Positions 1 to 11,400 are shown, counted from the first letter of the stretch. The stretch: 34,140 nucleotides of DNA from Melioribacter roseus (GCA_020726285.1 DYSW01000014.1:1-34140), one strand, 5' to 3'. Notes: generated by a model not told the origin, from the sequence alone. Program-made: numbers and translations.

Positions 1-83
1 AAGTTATTCCCCAATTTTAACCTAACGGAAGGAAGAAACTTAATCACGGTCTCATTGACCAAGAGTTTAACCTTCTCTTCCAT
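1..83 (-). CDS. Possible N-terminal fragment of a leftward gene, cut by window edge
   Basis: Reading leftward from an ATG at 83-81, 27 codons stay open to the window edge, beginning MEEKVKLLVNETV. The product is not recognised. Codon choice (GAG, AAG, CTC, GTC, ACC, GTG) is less AT-biased than in the rest of the window. That could mean a different origin, or that this is not a gene. No convincing ribosome binding site precedes the ATG. With so few codons the call is weak. Confidence 0.25.
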   Translation of the reverse strand, partial: MEEKVKLLVNETVIKFLPSVRLKLGNN

Positions 84-332
84 TAGTAAACTTTTTATTC
101 AATATTTCAAAAAACATTTTTATAACTTTTAATATACAAGAACGAAAACATGCGGGAATGACAGAAGCAAATCAGTAATCAGTAATAAAATAAATTATTT
201 GTGTTTGGTTTCTTTCATTCACTTGACATCTCAAAAATTTTAATTAAATTCACAACCTAAATATCGGAGAGAAAGTCTATAGACGATTTGCTACATTTAT
301 TTTCAAATTTTTATTTTTAACGAAGGATAATA
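84..332. other. Intergenic region upstream of porU
   Basis: About 250 bases without a supported gene. It contains a 7-base tandem repeat (ATCAGTA twice, 171-184), a short less AT-rich patch at 150-168, and one candidate promoter (listed separately). A GAAGGA-like ribosome binding site sits just before the porU ATG at 333. No tRNA or stable hairpin was seen. Confidence 0.5.
223..250 (+). promoter_or_regulatory. Candidate promoter for the porU operon
   Basis: TTGACA at 223-228 is followed after 16 bases by TAAATT (245-250). Read as a Bacteroidetes-type promoter, the same site is cTTG, N19, TAAATTCA, a partial match to TAnnTTTG. It would give a leader of about 75 nt before porU. AT-rich DNA yields such matches by chance, so confidence is low. 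Confidence 0.3.
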
Positions 333-3300
333 ATGCGTGACAAATTGTTTTTTTTGGTGATGTTTTTAACATCATTTTCTCTCTTTGCACAAGGGGAATT
401 CAAGCTTTTAGCATCTTCAGAAACAGAAATTGTAATCTCATATAAACCAAATTATTTAAGTTTTAAGCAGAGTCTTGATAATTCATGGAAAATTTCAGTA
501 GCCAATACTTCGGTTTATCCAGATTTAGCAAATAATCAACCTAAAATCCCAATAAACATTTTCTCAATTGGTGTTCCAGCTTTTGGTTCACAAATTGAAA
601 TAGTTGAGGTTAATTACGAAGTTGTTGACGGGAAAATTGAATTATTGAATGAAAAAGAGAATTTTAACCAAGGGATTTTTCAACAAAATTGGAGTGATTT
701 TGTGGAAAATTCATCTCAAAGAATTTCAAGAAATGCCCAAATAGAGGAGTTTTGGATTTTCCCAATTATTCCAAATTCAGATAATTCATCTTTCAAGAAA
801 TTAACTGAAATTACTTTCCGCATAAAATATAAAGCAGCAACTCAAAAATTGGTTGAGAATAATGATAATCTTCTTTCAAAAGTATTATTGAACTTTGCAA
901 TTGCTAAAAAATGGGGCATTCCTCGTAAAACGATAGCAAAAGCAAATCCATCAGTATTAAGTTCAGGTATTTGGCATAGAACCAAAATTACAGATGAAGG
1001 AATTTACAAAATTAACTATCAAACTTTAGTCAATTTAGGTTTTAAACCGACTTCAGATAATCCTAAAACTATAAAAATTTATAATAATGGCGGATATGCG
1101 TTAAATGAATCTTATACATTTTTAACTCCATCTGATTTAATTGAAAATGCAATTTCTGTTGTTGGCGAAGACGATGAAGTGTTAAATGAGAATGATTATG
1201 TAGTTTTTTACGGACGAGGGACGGATTTCTTTGAAATTCAAACAACTTCGGGGAAATACGTTCGAAAACACAATCAATTTGCAAAAGGGAATTATTATTG
1301 GATAACTTGGGCGGGAAATGATGGAAAAAGAATTGCAAACGAAAACTCGCTTTCAGAATTTTCAACCGAACAAACTACAACTCAATCATTTTTATTTAAT
1401 GAGACTGATACTTACAATCCGTTAAAATCTGGTAGGCAATATTTTGGCGAACAATTTTCGATGAATCAAACTAATCGTACTTTCGACTTAAATTTTGCGA
1501 ATATCGTAAAAGAAAATCCAATTTATGTAAATTGGGCTTTTGTAAATTATAGCGTCTCGAATGTAGATTTGAATTTTTCACTAAACGGCAATTTAGTTAA
1601 AAGCGAGACAATAAATGGTTATGGTACTAATGAATATAGCGCTGGAGTACGAAAGTTAAATCATTTTACATTCTACACAAATTCCGAAATTTCCACTCAA
1701 CCATTCCTACTTAATTTTGAAGCAAATTCCACATCAGAAACTGGTGGATTAGATTTTTTTGAAGTTACTTACTACTCCAAATTAGTTGCCACAGACAACT
1801 ATCTTTCCGTGTTCGGAGAATCAATCAGTGGTGATATTAAATACACAGTTTCAAACTTTACAACAACTGCTATTGAAGTATTTGATATTACAAACTTTTC
1901 TGATGTGAAAAAAATAATTCCACTTTCAAATTCTGGTGGCGAAGTTGTGTTTGTAAAAAATCAAACAAGTTCTGCTCCAGCAAAGTTCATTTTACTTAAT
2001 TCTTCAAAATATAAAACACCGCCAACTTTCGAAAAAGTAGAAAATTCCTTTGTGAGACAATCTGACGCAAGCACAAAAATGGTAATTATTACAAATAAAA
2101 CCTTTTCAGAAGTTGCTCAAGAATATGCTGATTTTCGCATGAACGAATCGAAATTCCCAGTTTCTACATCAATTTTTTATATTGATGAAATTCAAAATGA
2201 ATTTTCTGCTGGTTTAACAGACCCAACTTCAATTCGTGGTTTTGTAAAACATATTTATGATAATTGGACAAGCATTCCAGAATATATTTTTATACTTGGA
2301 AAAGGCACTTACGATTATTTTGGAATTGAAGCAAACAAGAATAATTACGTTTTAGCTTACCACACAACAGAATCACTTTATTCCGTAAGTTCATATTTTA
2401 CTGACGATTATTATGCTTGGATTGATGGAAATGATTCCGTTGTTGATTTGGGCATTGCTCGTTTACCAATTGAATCTGATGAAGATTTACGGTTGTATTT
2501 GCAAAAAATTAAAGACTATGAAAACAATCAAGATTTTTCAAATTGGCGATATAAAATTTCTCTCGTTGCTGATGATAATATTGTCCCAAGTGGTGAAGAT
2601 ATTGCAGATCACACACCACAATCTGAAACACTTTCCGCACTTTTGCCAACTTATTTTGAGCAAAACAAAATTTATTTACTTAATTATCCTACGGTAATTA
2701 CTGGAGTTGGCAGACGAAAACCCGCCGTAAATGATGCAATTGTTGAAGATTTGAATAACGGTGTTTTGTTAATGAATTTTATCGGTCACGGAAATCCAGA
2801 TGTTTGGACTGACGAGCGTGTTTTTATGTCGGATGTTTCTATTCCGTTGCTTAAAAATACCAACTATTTCTTTTTATCAGCCGCTACTTGTTCTTTCGGA
2901 CACATAGACGACCCAGATAGAAAAGCCGCTAGCGAACAATTAATTTTTAAAGAAAATGCAGGAGCTATTGGAATTTTTGCCTCTGTGCGAGCTTCGTATT
3001 CCGACCAAAATTCAACATTGAATAATCGTTTTTATTCAAACTTGCTTGACAATCGAGATGGAATTGGCTCTAACACACTTGGCAATACATTCTTTTCTGC
3101 AAAATCGAGCTATTCTAACGAAAACACACGCAAGTTCTCTTTAATTTGCGATCCAGCTTTACGTTTACTTGAACCAGATTTCACCTCAAAAATTGATAGT
3201 GTAAGTGGTTCAGATTTGTCAGTTAACGTGCAAATTCAATCTTTATCAAAAATGAATGTAAAAGGTTCGGTTGATAATGATTCTGATTTTACTGGCGAAG

Positions 3301-4223
3301 CACTAATCACAGTATTCGATTCAGAACGCATTGTTGAACTTCCAGATATTAACGATGATATGAAAGTACAAGGTGGAATTCTTTTCAAAGGACGCTCATC
3401 AGTCGTAAATGGAAAATTTGAAACTGAATTTATTGTTCCACAGGATATTTCATTCGAAAACCGAAATGGGAAAATAATAGCCTATTTTTATAATGATGAA
3501 AAAGAAGCAATCGGTTCTACCAAAAATATTATTGTCGGTGGAAGAGATACAACTCAAACAAATGATGGAAAAGGTCCAGAAATTGAAATTGCACTTGATG
3601 ATTTTTCTTATGAAAATGCATATTTAGTAAATCCAAATTTCACGCTACTTGCCAAGCTAATTGACGAAACAGGAATCAATACAAGTGGTTTGGGTTTGGG
3701 TCATAAGTTAGAAGGAATTATTGATGGAGATGAAGAAAATCCAACAGATTTTTCGAATTCATTTATAAGCGATTTGGATAAAGGTGGAACTTCTGGCGAA
3801 ATTAATTACAAATATTACAATTTCACCGAAGGAGAACATTCAATAAAGATAAAATCTTGGGATGTTTTTAACAATGCAAGCGAAAAAGAAATTTCCTTCA
3901 ATGTAGTCTCGGGCGATGGTTTGGCAATTATGTATGTCGTCAATTACCCAAATCCATTTTCTGATGTAACATATTTTACTTTTCAACACAATCTTACAGA
4001 AACAATAGATGTTGATATTCAAATATTTTCGGTTGCAGGAAGAAAAATCAAACAAATAGAAGAAAGAAGTCTTTCTGACAAATTTGTAAAAATATTTTGG
4101 GATGGAAAAGACGAAGATGGAGATAACATCGCAAATGGCACATATTTTTATAGACTGAAAGTAAAATCTAATTCAAACAATTACTCAGAAGTTTTTACTG
4201 GAAAAATTTCGGTAGTAAAATAG
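333..4223 (+). CDS. porU: T9SS sortase PorU (C25/gingipain-like peptidase with CTD)
   Basis: 1296 aa. PorU is the cell-surface cysteine transpeptidase of the Type IX secretion system. It removes the C-terminal domain (CTD) of cargo and attaches the cargo to a surface anchor. A signal peptide (hydrophobic residues 5-18, cleavage probably after FAQ) is followed by a long N-terminal beta-rich region. The C25 peptidase core runs from about residue 580 to 950. The catalytic histidine is in IGHGNP (His819) and the nucleophile in SAATCSFG (Cys853), the usual His-then-Cys order of gingipains. A type-A CTD starts at YPNPF (about residue 1205). PorU of Porphyromonas also keeps its own CTD. A GAAGGA-like ribosome binding site precedes the ATG. 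porV follows after 40 bases, matching the common porU-porV pairing. Confidence 0.93.
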   Translation: MRDKLFFLVMFLTSFSLFAQGEFKLLASSETEIVISYKPNYLSFKQSLDNSWKISVANTSVYPDLANNQPKIPINIFSIGVPAFGSQIEIVEVNYEVVDGKIELLNEKENFNQGIFQQNWSDFVENSSQRISRNAQIEEFWIFPIIPNSDNSSFKKLTEITFRIKYKAATQKLVENNDNLLSKVLLNFAIAKKWGIPRKTIAKANPSVLSSGIWHRTKITDEGIYKINYQTLVNLGFKPTSDNPKTIKIYNNGGYALNESYTFLTPSDLIENAISVVGEDDEVLNENDYVVFYGRGTDFFEIQTTSGKYVRKHNQFAKGNYYWITWAGNDGKRIANENSLSEFSTEQTTTQSFLFNETDTYNPLKSGRQYFGEQFSMNQTNRTFDLNFANIVKENPIYVNWAFVNYSVSNVDLNFSLNGNLVKSETINGYGTNEYSAGVRKLNHFTFYTNSEISTQPFLLNFEANSTSETGGLDFFEVTYYSKLVATDNYLSVFGESISGDIKYTVSNFTTTAIEVFDITNFSDVKKIIPLSNSGGEVVFVKNQTSSAPAKFILLNSSKYKTPPTFEKVENSFVRQSDASTKMVIITNKTFSEVAQEYADFRMNESKFPVSTSIFYIDEIQNEFSAGLTDPTSIRGFVKHIYDNWTSIPEYIFILGKGTYDYFGIEANKNNYVLAYHTTESLYSVSSYFTDDYYAWIDGNDSVVDLGIARLPIESDEDLRLYLQKIKDYENNQDFSNWRYKISLVADDNIVPSGEDIADHTPQSETLSALLPTYFEQNKIYLLNYPTVITGVGRRKPAVNDAIVEDLNNGVLLMNFIGHGNPDVWTDERVFMSDVSIPLLKNTNYFFLSAATCSFGHIDDPDRKAASEQLIFKENAGAIGIFASVRASYSDQNSTLNNRFYSNLLDNRDGIGSNTLGNTFFSAKSSYSNENTRKFSLICDPALRLLEPDFTSKIDSVSGSDLSVNVQIQSLSKMNVKGSVDNDSDFTGEALITVFDSERIVELPDINDDMKVQGGILFKGRSSVVNGKFETEFIVPQDISFENRNGKIIAYFYNDEKEAIGSTKNIIVGGRDTTQTNDGKGPEIEIALDDFSYENAYLVNPNFTLLAKLIDETGINTSGLGLGHKLEGIIDGDEENPTDFSNSFISDLDKGGTSGEINYKYYNFTEGEHSIKIKSWDVFNNASEKEISFNVVSGDGLAIMYVVNYPNPFSDVTYFTFQHNLTETIDVDIQIFSVAGRKIKQIEERSLSDKFVKIFWDGKDEDGDNIANGTYFYRLKVKSNSNNYSEVFTGKISVVK

Positions 4224-4263
4224 AAACAACTAAATTTGAAAATTAATTTAATGGAGATCTTTA

Positions 4264-5418
4264 ATGAAAATCAAACAAATAATCGCTTTGCTCGTTTTAA
4301 TATTTGCGGCAATTCCGCAAATTGATTTTGCACAAGGTGGAGGTTATACATCTGTGCCATTCTTATTGCTTTCACCAGATTCGCGTGCGGGCGGAATGGG
4401 AGAAACAGGTGGCGGACTTGCAGATGACGCTTCGGCGGTTTTCTGGAATCCTGCGGGATTAGCTTTTACAGCTGGTTCCGAAGTGCAATTAACTCATAGT
4501 AATTGGTTGCCTCAACTTAATCTTGATTTATTTTACGACTTTCTCGCTTATCGCCAATACATTGATGAAATTGGCGGAAGTGTTTCAGCAAGTATTGTTT
4601 ATATGAATTTTGGCGAATTTTTTAGAACCGGAGAAGCTGGACCCGAAGTTTTAGGTACTTTTCGTGCTTTTGATGCTTCTGCAACAATTGGTTATGCGAC
4701 CAAAGCTACAGAAGATTTAGGAATTGGTTTTAACTTCAGACTAATTCACAGTAGATTAGCAGACCAAGCAACTGGCGAAGAAAAAGGTTCTGGTGTTGCA
4801 ACAAGTGTAAGTTTTGACGTAGCTACAATGTGGAGACCAAAAACAATTTTTGGAATGTTTGAAGATAGTTTTAGTCTTGGTATAAATATTAGTAATCTTG
4901 GTCCTAAAATGTATTACATCGATCAAGCACAAGCCGACCCAATTCCAACTAACTTTAGATTAGGAACGGCTTTCCGTGTTTGGGAAGATGATTTCAACTC
5001 GTTAACAATAACCGCAGATTTTTCAAAATTACTAATTGCTGTTGATACAGCAAAAAATATAAAATCAGAATTCTATGAAGCAATATTTACTTCGTGGGGC
5101 GATGAAGAAATGTCAACCGAATTTCGCCAAATAGTTTCTACAATTGGGATGGAATATTGGTATGGAGATCCAAATGATTTCCAATTTGCAGTACGAAGTG
5201 GATTTTTCTATGAAGACCCAGATTACGGAAATAGAAAATTTATGACTTTCGGAGCTGGTTTAAAATACGATATATACAATTTTGATTTCAGTTACATTTC
5301 CTCATCACTTGCTGGAGCTGAAGAATCGCATCCACTTTCTGGAACTTTGCGATTTACTTTGGGAGCAAGATGGGGAGAACAAAATCGGACAATAAAAGGA
5401 TTACCACGAGGAATCTAA
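4264..5418 (+). CDS. porV: T9SS outer-membrane shuttle protein PorV
   Basis: 384 aa. PorV (LptO) is an FadL-like 14-strand outer-membrane barrel that collects CTD cargo from the translocon and brings it to PorU. The signal peptide ends near residue 24 (DFAQG). The PorV/PorQ family signature DDASAVFWNPAG lies at residues 54-65 and is followed by alternating beta-strand sequence to the end. Length is normal for the family. GGAG seven bases upstream supports the ATG. It is 40 bases after porU, and the next gene starts 6 bases after its stop, so all three are probably one transcript. PorQ is the main alternative, but adjacency to porU favours PorV. Confidence 0.9.
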   Translation: MKIKQIIALLVLIFAAIPQIDFAQGGGYTSVPFLLLSPDSRAGGMGETGGGLADDASAVFWNPAGLAFTAGSEVQLTHSNWLPQLNLDLFYDFLAYRQYIDEIGGSVSASIVYMNFGEFFRTGEAGPEVLGTFRAFDASATIGYATKATEDLGIGFNFRLIHSRLADQATGEEKGSGVATSVSFDVATMWRPKTIFGMFEDSFSLGINISNLGPKMYYIDQAQADPIPTNFRLGTAFRVWEDDFNSLTITADFSKLLIAVDTAKNIKSEFYEAIFTSWGDEEMSTEFRQIVSTIGMEYWYGDPNDFQFAVRSGFFYEDPDYGNRKFMTFGAGLKYDIYNFDFSYISSSLAGAEESHPLSGTLRFTLGARWGEQNRTIKGLPRGI

Positions 5419-5424
5419 CACAAA

Positions 5425-8397
5425 ATGAAAATGAAAATGCTTTTTTTGTTAATTTTCAGTTTCATTGCGATTTCTGAAAATCAATTTACGCAACAATTCA
5501 AACCAGAATTGTTTCTTCAAGCTAAAGGTGAAATTAAGGAAATAAATTCCGATACTCTGAAAATTCTTGCTTTAATGGTAGAATTTCAACCAGATCAATA
5601 TGATGCCACAGAAGGAAATGGAACTTTCGGCTCGCACTACACTACAGAAAGTGCAAATAGGACAGACATTCTTGATCCACTTCCGCATAATGAAGAATAT
5701 TTCAATAATCATTTACTTTTTGCTAAAAATTACTTTGCAAAAGCATCAAAAAATCGGTTGAATATCGAATACAGTATTTTTCCCGTGAAAGTTACATTAG
5801 ATAGCACAATGCGAAATTATTCTCCCGAAGTTGGCTCGAGCGATGTAAGTAGAATTGCGAGAATGAGCCAACAAGCTTGGCAAAAAGCAGCAAATCACGA
5901 AATTGCTTTTCCATATCAAGATTATGATATGTTCATTATTTTTCACGCTGGAGTCGGACGCGATGTAAGTTTTCCTGGAAGTTTGGGAATTGAACGAGAT
6001 ATTCCTTCAGTATATTTACGATTTAATGATGCAATAGTAATGCCTGATGGTGCTTCTATTTTGCACACAGCGGTTTTACCTGAAACTGAATCTCGCGAAG
6101 CACAAACAATCACTGGTTCTGTTTTAGTTGAATTAACAATAAATGGTTTGCTTGTTGGTATGATTGGCAGTCATATCGGTTTGCCAGATTTGTTTAACAC
6201 TGAAACTGGTTATAGTGCAATTGGAAGATTAGGTTTGATGGATGGTGAAAGTATGTTTGCCTATCTCGGTGCTTTTCCTCCGCTACCTTCGCCTTTCGAA
6301 AAACAATTGCTTGGTTGGTTAGATATTACTGAAATTCCTTTAGTCGATAAAAATATTTCGGTTACAACTTACGAAACAGCAAGTTCTTTCTTTGGAGATA
6401 CAACAATTGTAAAAATTCCAATTAATTCTAAAGAATATTTTTTAGTGGAAAATAGACAGCGAGATGCCCGAAAAAATGGTGCAATGGTTACTTATATCAA
6501 CGATGGAATAACTTACCAAAAAATATTTGAAAAAGACTCAAGTGGATATTTTAATAATTGGGATTTAACAGCACTCGAAGGTGTAATTACAAATGTTGAT
6601 GAATTTGACTGGGCGTTGCCTGGCGGTGGAATTCTGATTTGGCACATTGATGAAAACATTATTGATGAAAAAATTACTTCGAATTCAATTAACAATGACT
6701 CGAAAAATAAAGGTGTAAAAGTTATTGAATCCGATGGAATTGATGATATTGGTGTAAAATTTACAACTGTTTTTGGTGATACTTTTGTCGGAGCTGGTGA
6801 TTCAACAGATTTTTGGTTTTCTGAAAATTGGGCGAATTATTACGAAAATGAGTTTTCTGCAAATTCCAAACCGAATACAAATGCTAATTCTGGCTCAAAT
6901 AGTGGAATTTCATTAACAAATTTTACAATAAATTCTAATCAAATTTCATTCGATTTTGAATATAAACCCGAAAAAGTGGAATTTGTTACGAGAATGACAA
7001 GCGAAAATTCAATCCAAATACAAAACACTGTTTCTGCTCAAAATTCCGAGAAAATTGGTATTCTCTCCGAAAACAATTTGCAAATATTCGATTATTCTGG
7101 AAATCTGCTTTCTGAATTTGACGATTTCTCTAACGGAAATTTGATTCAATTCTATTCTTCAAATGAAAATAAATCAATTTTTGTAGGCAATGTCGGAGAA
7201 AATCTGAATTTTGTTTCAATTGATGAAAATGGAACGGATTTGCAAATAATAACTTTTGGCGATGAAATAACTTCGGAACTTTCGGCACAAATTGAAAGCG
7301 ATTTTGTTGTAAACTTCGCTTATTCTGAAAATGCAACCGAAAAAGTTGTTGAACTTGATTTAACAAACACTTCAAACCCGATAGTAAATACAAGTAATTT
7401 TCTAATTCAGAAAATAATTCCGCTATTTGATTCTAAAATTCTTGTTGGAACTAGGGAAATTGAAATTTTGGGTAATTCATACACATTAACTCAAAATATT
7501 TTGAATGCTTTCTTTGCTCAAACAAACGCAAATTCAGTAAAATCTCAATTTCTTATTGTTCACACAAACGATAATAAAATTCATATTCTTGAAATTAGTT
7601 CAAGTGGAATTTCGCCATTTGCTGAAATTGAGAATTCGAATGAAATCAGCAATTTATCGTTAGTCCCAAATGAAAACAGAAGTGAGATTTTCATCTCATT
7701 TTCATCTGATTCGACACTTTTTGCGTACAACTTGGTTGGGAATTTGATTGATAATTATCCAATTGTAATTCCAAATCGAATTTCGGATGAATATACAAAT
7801 TCGCAAAGCTCTCTTGTTTCGTATTATGATGGAGAAAATCTGAAGAAACTTTTTGTTTCAGAAGAAGGTGATTTGTATCCTGAAAATTCATCAAATCCAA
7901 TCCTTTCAGTTGGAATCGAAAATGAAGGAAATCCTTTGATTTCTGTTCAAACCGGAAAGTTGTTCGGAATTATGAAATCGAACTCTAATTTAGATATTTA
8001 CCAAATATTTACAGAAGCTGAACCTTCAATTTTGTGGAGTGGAAATTCATCAAACTCTACAAATTCTTCTGTCCTAATTTTAGATGAAATATCAGTTTCT
8101 GAACCAAATTTCAATACAATTAAAGCATACAATTGGCCAAATCCCATTTACGATGGTGGAATTACACATTTTAGATATGCTTTTAGAGAAGATTCTAAAG
8201 TTACAATTACAATTTTCGATTTAGCGGGGTGTTTAGTTGCAGAATTGAACGGAAATTCCCGTGCAAATTTCGAATCAGAAATTGATTGGAATACAGAAAA
8301 TGTTAAAAGTGATGTTTATTTTGCATCATTTTCGGCAAAAGGAAATGACAGCGGAAAAGAATATCAAAAAATTATTAAAGTTGCAGTTATTAAATAG
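5425..8397 (+). CDS. M6-family metallopeptidase homologue lacking zinc-site residues, T9SS exported
   Basis: 990 aa. The start of the chain looks like a hydrophobic signal peptide (MKMKMLFLLIFSFIAIS). Residues about 45-310 resemble the M6 (immune inhibitor A-like) peptidase fold: an opening segment with LKILALMVEF, the segment ending GLPDLF, and a Met-turn-like GRLGLMDGES. Active M6 enzymes have HEFGHxxGLPDL at the zinc site. Here the aligned residues 245-249 read GMIGS, so both zinc histidines and the catalytic glutamate are replaced. A long serine/asparagine-rich beta region follows, and the last ~90 residues are a CTD-like domain (WPNPI at the usual YPNPF position). It follows porV by 6 bases. 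Inference: a surface pseudo-peptidase handled by the T9SS. The fold assignment is good; its role is unknown. Confidence 0.72.
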   Translation: MKMKMLFLLIFSFIAISENQFTQQFKPELFLQAKGEIKEINSDTLKILALMVEFQPDQYDATEGNGTFGSHYTTESANRTDILDPLPHNEEYFNNHLLFAKNYFAKASKNRLNIEYSIFPVKVTLDSTMRNYSPEVGSSDVSRIARMSQQAWQKAANHEIAFPYQDYDMFIIFHAGVGRDVSFPGSLGIERDIPSVYLRFNDAIVMPDGASILHTAVLPETESREAQTITGSVLVELTINGLLVGMIGSHIGLPDLFNTETGYSAIGRLGLMDGESMFAYLGAFPPLPSPFEKQLLGWLDITEIPLVDKNISVTTYETASSFFGDTTIVKIPINSKEYFLVENRQRDARKNGAMVTYINDGITYQKIFEKDSSGYFNNWDLTALEGVITNVDEFDWALPGGGILIWHIDENIIDEKITSNSINNDSKNKGVKVIESDGIDDIGVKFTTVFGDTFVGAGDSTDFWFSENWANYYENEFSANSKPNTNANSGSNSGISLTNFTINSNQISFDFEYKPEKVEFVTRMTSENSIQIQNTVSAQNSEKIGILSENNLQIFDYSGNLLSEFDDFSNGNLIQFYSSNENKSIFVGNVGENLNFVSIDENGTDLQIITFGDEITSELSAQIESDFVVNFAYSENATEKVVELDLTNTSNPIVNTSNFLIQKIIPLFDSKILVGTREIEILGNSYTLTQNILNAFFAQTNANSVKSQFLIVHTNDNKIHILEISSSGISPFAEIENSNEISNLSLVPNENRSEIFISFSSDSTLFAYNLVGNLIDNYPIVIPNRISDEYTNSQSSLVSYYDGENLKKLFVSEEGDLYPENSSNPILSVGIENEGNPLISVQTGKLFGIMKSNSNLDIYQIFTEAEPSILWSGNSSNSTNSSVLILDEISVSEPNFNTIKAYNWPNPIYDGGITHFRYAFREDSKVTITIFDLAGCLVAELNGNSRANFESEIDWNTENVKSDVYFASFSAKGNDSGKEYQKIIKVAVIK

Positions 8398-8406
8398 GAA
8401 ATAGAT

Positions 8407-11400
8407 TTGATGAATAAGATATTTGCGATTATGTTGCTTTTTTCAGTTAGTATTTTTGCACAATACAACGAGTTTAATCCCGAATACGAGTGGTTTACTA
8501 TTGAAGGAAAACATGTAAAAGTGCATTTCCACGAAGGAACTGAACGAACAGCAAAAATTGTTTTAAAAATTGCAGAAGAAGTTTGGGAACCGATTACAAA
8601 TTTATATGGTTTTGAACCAGAAACTGTTCATTACATAATTAAAGATATTAATGATTATTCCAACGGAGCAACTTATTTCTTTGATAATAAAATCGAAATT
8701 TGGTCTTCAGCTTTGGATTTCGATTTGCGTGGATCACATAATTGGCTTCGTAACGTAATAACTCATGAATTTGTACATATGGTAAATTTGCAAACAGCAA
8801 TGAAAATGAGTCGCAGAATTCCAGCTTTCTACCTTCAATACTTGCATTATCAAGATGAACGCCGCCCAGATGTTCTTTACGGTTATCCGAATACAATAAT
8901 TTCGTATCCAATTGCGGGAATTAACGTCCCAAATTGGTTTGCTGAAGGAACTGCACAATATCAAAGAAAAGAATTCAATTATGATAATTGGGATTCGCAC
9001 CGCGATATGATTTTGCGAAGTTACATTTTGGGAAGTAATTTGTTAAGTTGGAACGAAATGGGAGTTTTTAGCAAAACAAGTTTAGGCAACGAATCAGTTT
9101 ATAATCTTGGTTATAATTTGGTGGATTATATTTCGCGTGTTTACGGCGAAGAGAAACTCCAACAAATTTTTGCTGAATTGAAGAACCCATTAACTGTTAC
9201 AATAGATAAAGCAATTGAAAATGTAATAGGAATTGAAGGAATTGAACTTTACAATCAATGGAAATTGCATCTTGAAAAGGATTATCAAGCTCGTATTAGT
9301 CCAGTTTTGAAAAATGAAGTGAAAGGAACTGAGATTGAATCGGAAGGTTTTGCAAATCTTCAACCACATTTTTACGAAAACGGCAAAAAAATTCTATATT
9401 TATCCAACAAAGGAATGGATTATTTAAGTCAAACAAGTGTTTATTCATTTGACATTTCCACAAAAGAGAAGAAAAAAATTGTTCGAAAAGTTAATTCGAA
9501 TGTGGAATTCATTTCAAACACGAACAAAATATTGTTTGCAAAGTTGAGTACTGAAAACCCAAAATGGACAAATATTCATGATTTATTTATTTACAATTTA
9601 GATGATGAAGAAGAAACTAGACTTACTTTCGGACTTCGGGCAAATAATCCCTCAATTTCATCAGATGGTAAAAAAGTTGTATTTCTGTTCCAAAAAGATG
9701 GAACAACTAATCTTGGGACAGTTACTATCGATGGAAAAAATTTCAGACAATTAACATTTTATGATCGCGGTGAACAAGTTTTTAATCCCGTTTTTTCACC
9801 CAAAAATGATGAAATATATTTTGGAATTATAAAAAGAGATAATCAGGATATTGCTAAAATTGATACAAACGGCGCCAATTTTGAATTTGTACTGAATTTA
9901 GAATCTGATGAAAGAAATCCAAGTTTCGGAAAAGATGGAAAATTCTACTTCTCTGATGATAAAACTGGAATTTTCAATATCTATGAATATAATTTTTCAT
10001 CAAAACAAAGAACTCAGATTACAAACGTTACAGGCGGTAGTTTTTATCACGATATTGATTCTGAAGGAAACATTGTATTTGCAAATTATACTTCAACGGG
10101 TTATAAATTGAATTATCTTTCCAAAAATGAAAGGAAACCAATTTTAGCGGAAGATAACTATCTAAAAACATCTGAATTCTCATTGCCAAAGTCAAAAACA
10201 TTGCAAGATTTAGAACAAGGCGAAATTTCGTATCTTAAAAATTATGATGATTTTACTTTGCCTGAATACGAAGTTAAAAAGTATAAAGGACAATATACAA
10301 ATGCCACGTTAATTCCTTTTGTTAGATATGACGATTACAACACAACAAGCAACGCTCTCGAAAAATTTAAATTTGGCTTATACTTTGCTTCGTCTGATTA
10401 TCTTAATCGATATGATATTTTTGCTGGTTTTGGAATGAATTCTCGTTTTGAAAGAGACGCTTTTTTGATGTTTAATTATCGCGATAAAATTCCATTTTTA
10501 ATTAATCTTGGTTTAAAACCGCAAATTAGTCTCGAACTTTACAACGTTACACGTAAAGCAAGTGCTGATATTTATTTTAATGTTGATTCAACAGACCAAG
10601 ATTTTGGAGCAGATTATCACACAAAAACTGATGTAACCTACAATTTGTTAGAATTTGACTTTGCGGCAAAGCAGAATTTTCTTTCAGAAGATAATTTTCT
10701 TGAATTTAGATATATTTTAAGCAAATATTCAGCAACAATCGGAAGTTTTCTTCTACCCGGCAATACTTATCTTTATCCAACAACAAACGATACTTATTTA
10801 TATGGACACAATTTTCAATTAACATTTAACCATACAGATTATTTAGCAAATAGAAATATGTGTATAAATCCGATAGGTAGAAAAATTGAAGTTAAAGTGA
10901 ATTATGAAATGAACAACTATAATTCAGAAGGAGAATACACAGTTGAAAATGGTGCTTTGAAACCAATTTATGGTGATTTTTATTTTCCTCGACTTGAAAT
11001 GCGTTGGTCAGAAAATTTCCGTGTGTTTGATTCACATTCAGTGAATTTTAAGTTGAAATATGGAACAATTTTTGGACCACCACAACCTAATTTCTTCGAT
11101 TTTTACATTGGTGGCTTAAATGGAATGCGAGGTTATCCTTTCTATTCACTCGGTGGAAACGAAATGGCGACATTAAATGTTAGTTACAGATTTCCACTTT
11201 TCAGAGAAATTGATTATCGACTTGGATTATGGTACCTCGACAAAATGTATTTTACTTTTTTTGGCGATGTTGGAAATGCTTGGAACGAAGGCGTGCTAAA
11301 ATTTGATGATTTGAAAAAAGACGTTGGTGCCGAATTACGAATGAAATTTGTCTCATTTTATATTTTTCCAACAGCAGTATTTTTCAGTTGGTCTTATTCA

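Noticed and set aside
171-184. Start of a CRISPR or other repeat array
   Set aside because: Only two 7-base units with no spacers.
287-319. TTTG then TATTTTTA just before porU, as a second promoter
   Set aside because: The spacer is 21 bases and the implied start of transcription is almost at the porU ATG.
8648-9000. Minus-strand open frames of 87-88 codons within the peptidase/propeller/barrel gene
   Set aside because: They lie opposite the conserved zinc-peptidase coding sequence, lack ribosome binding sites and resemble no family.
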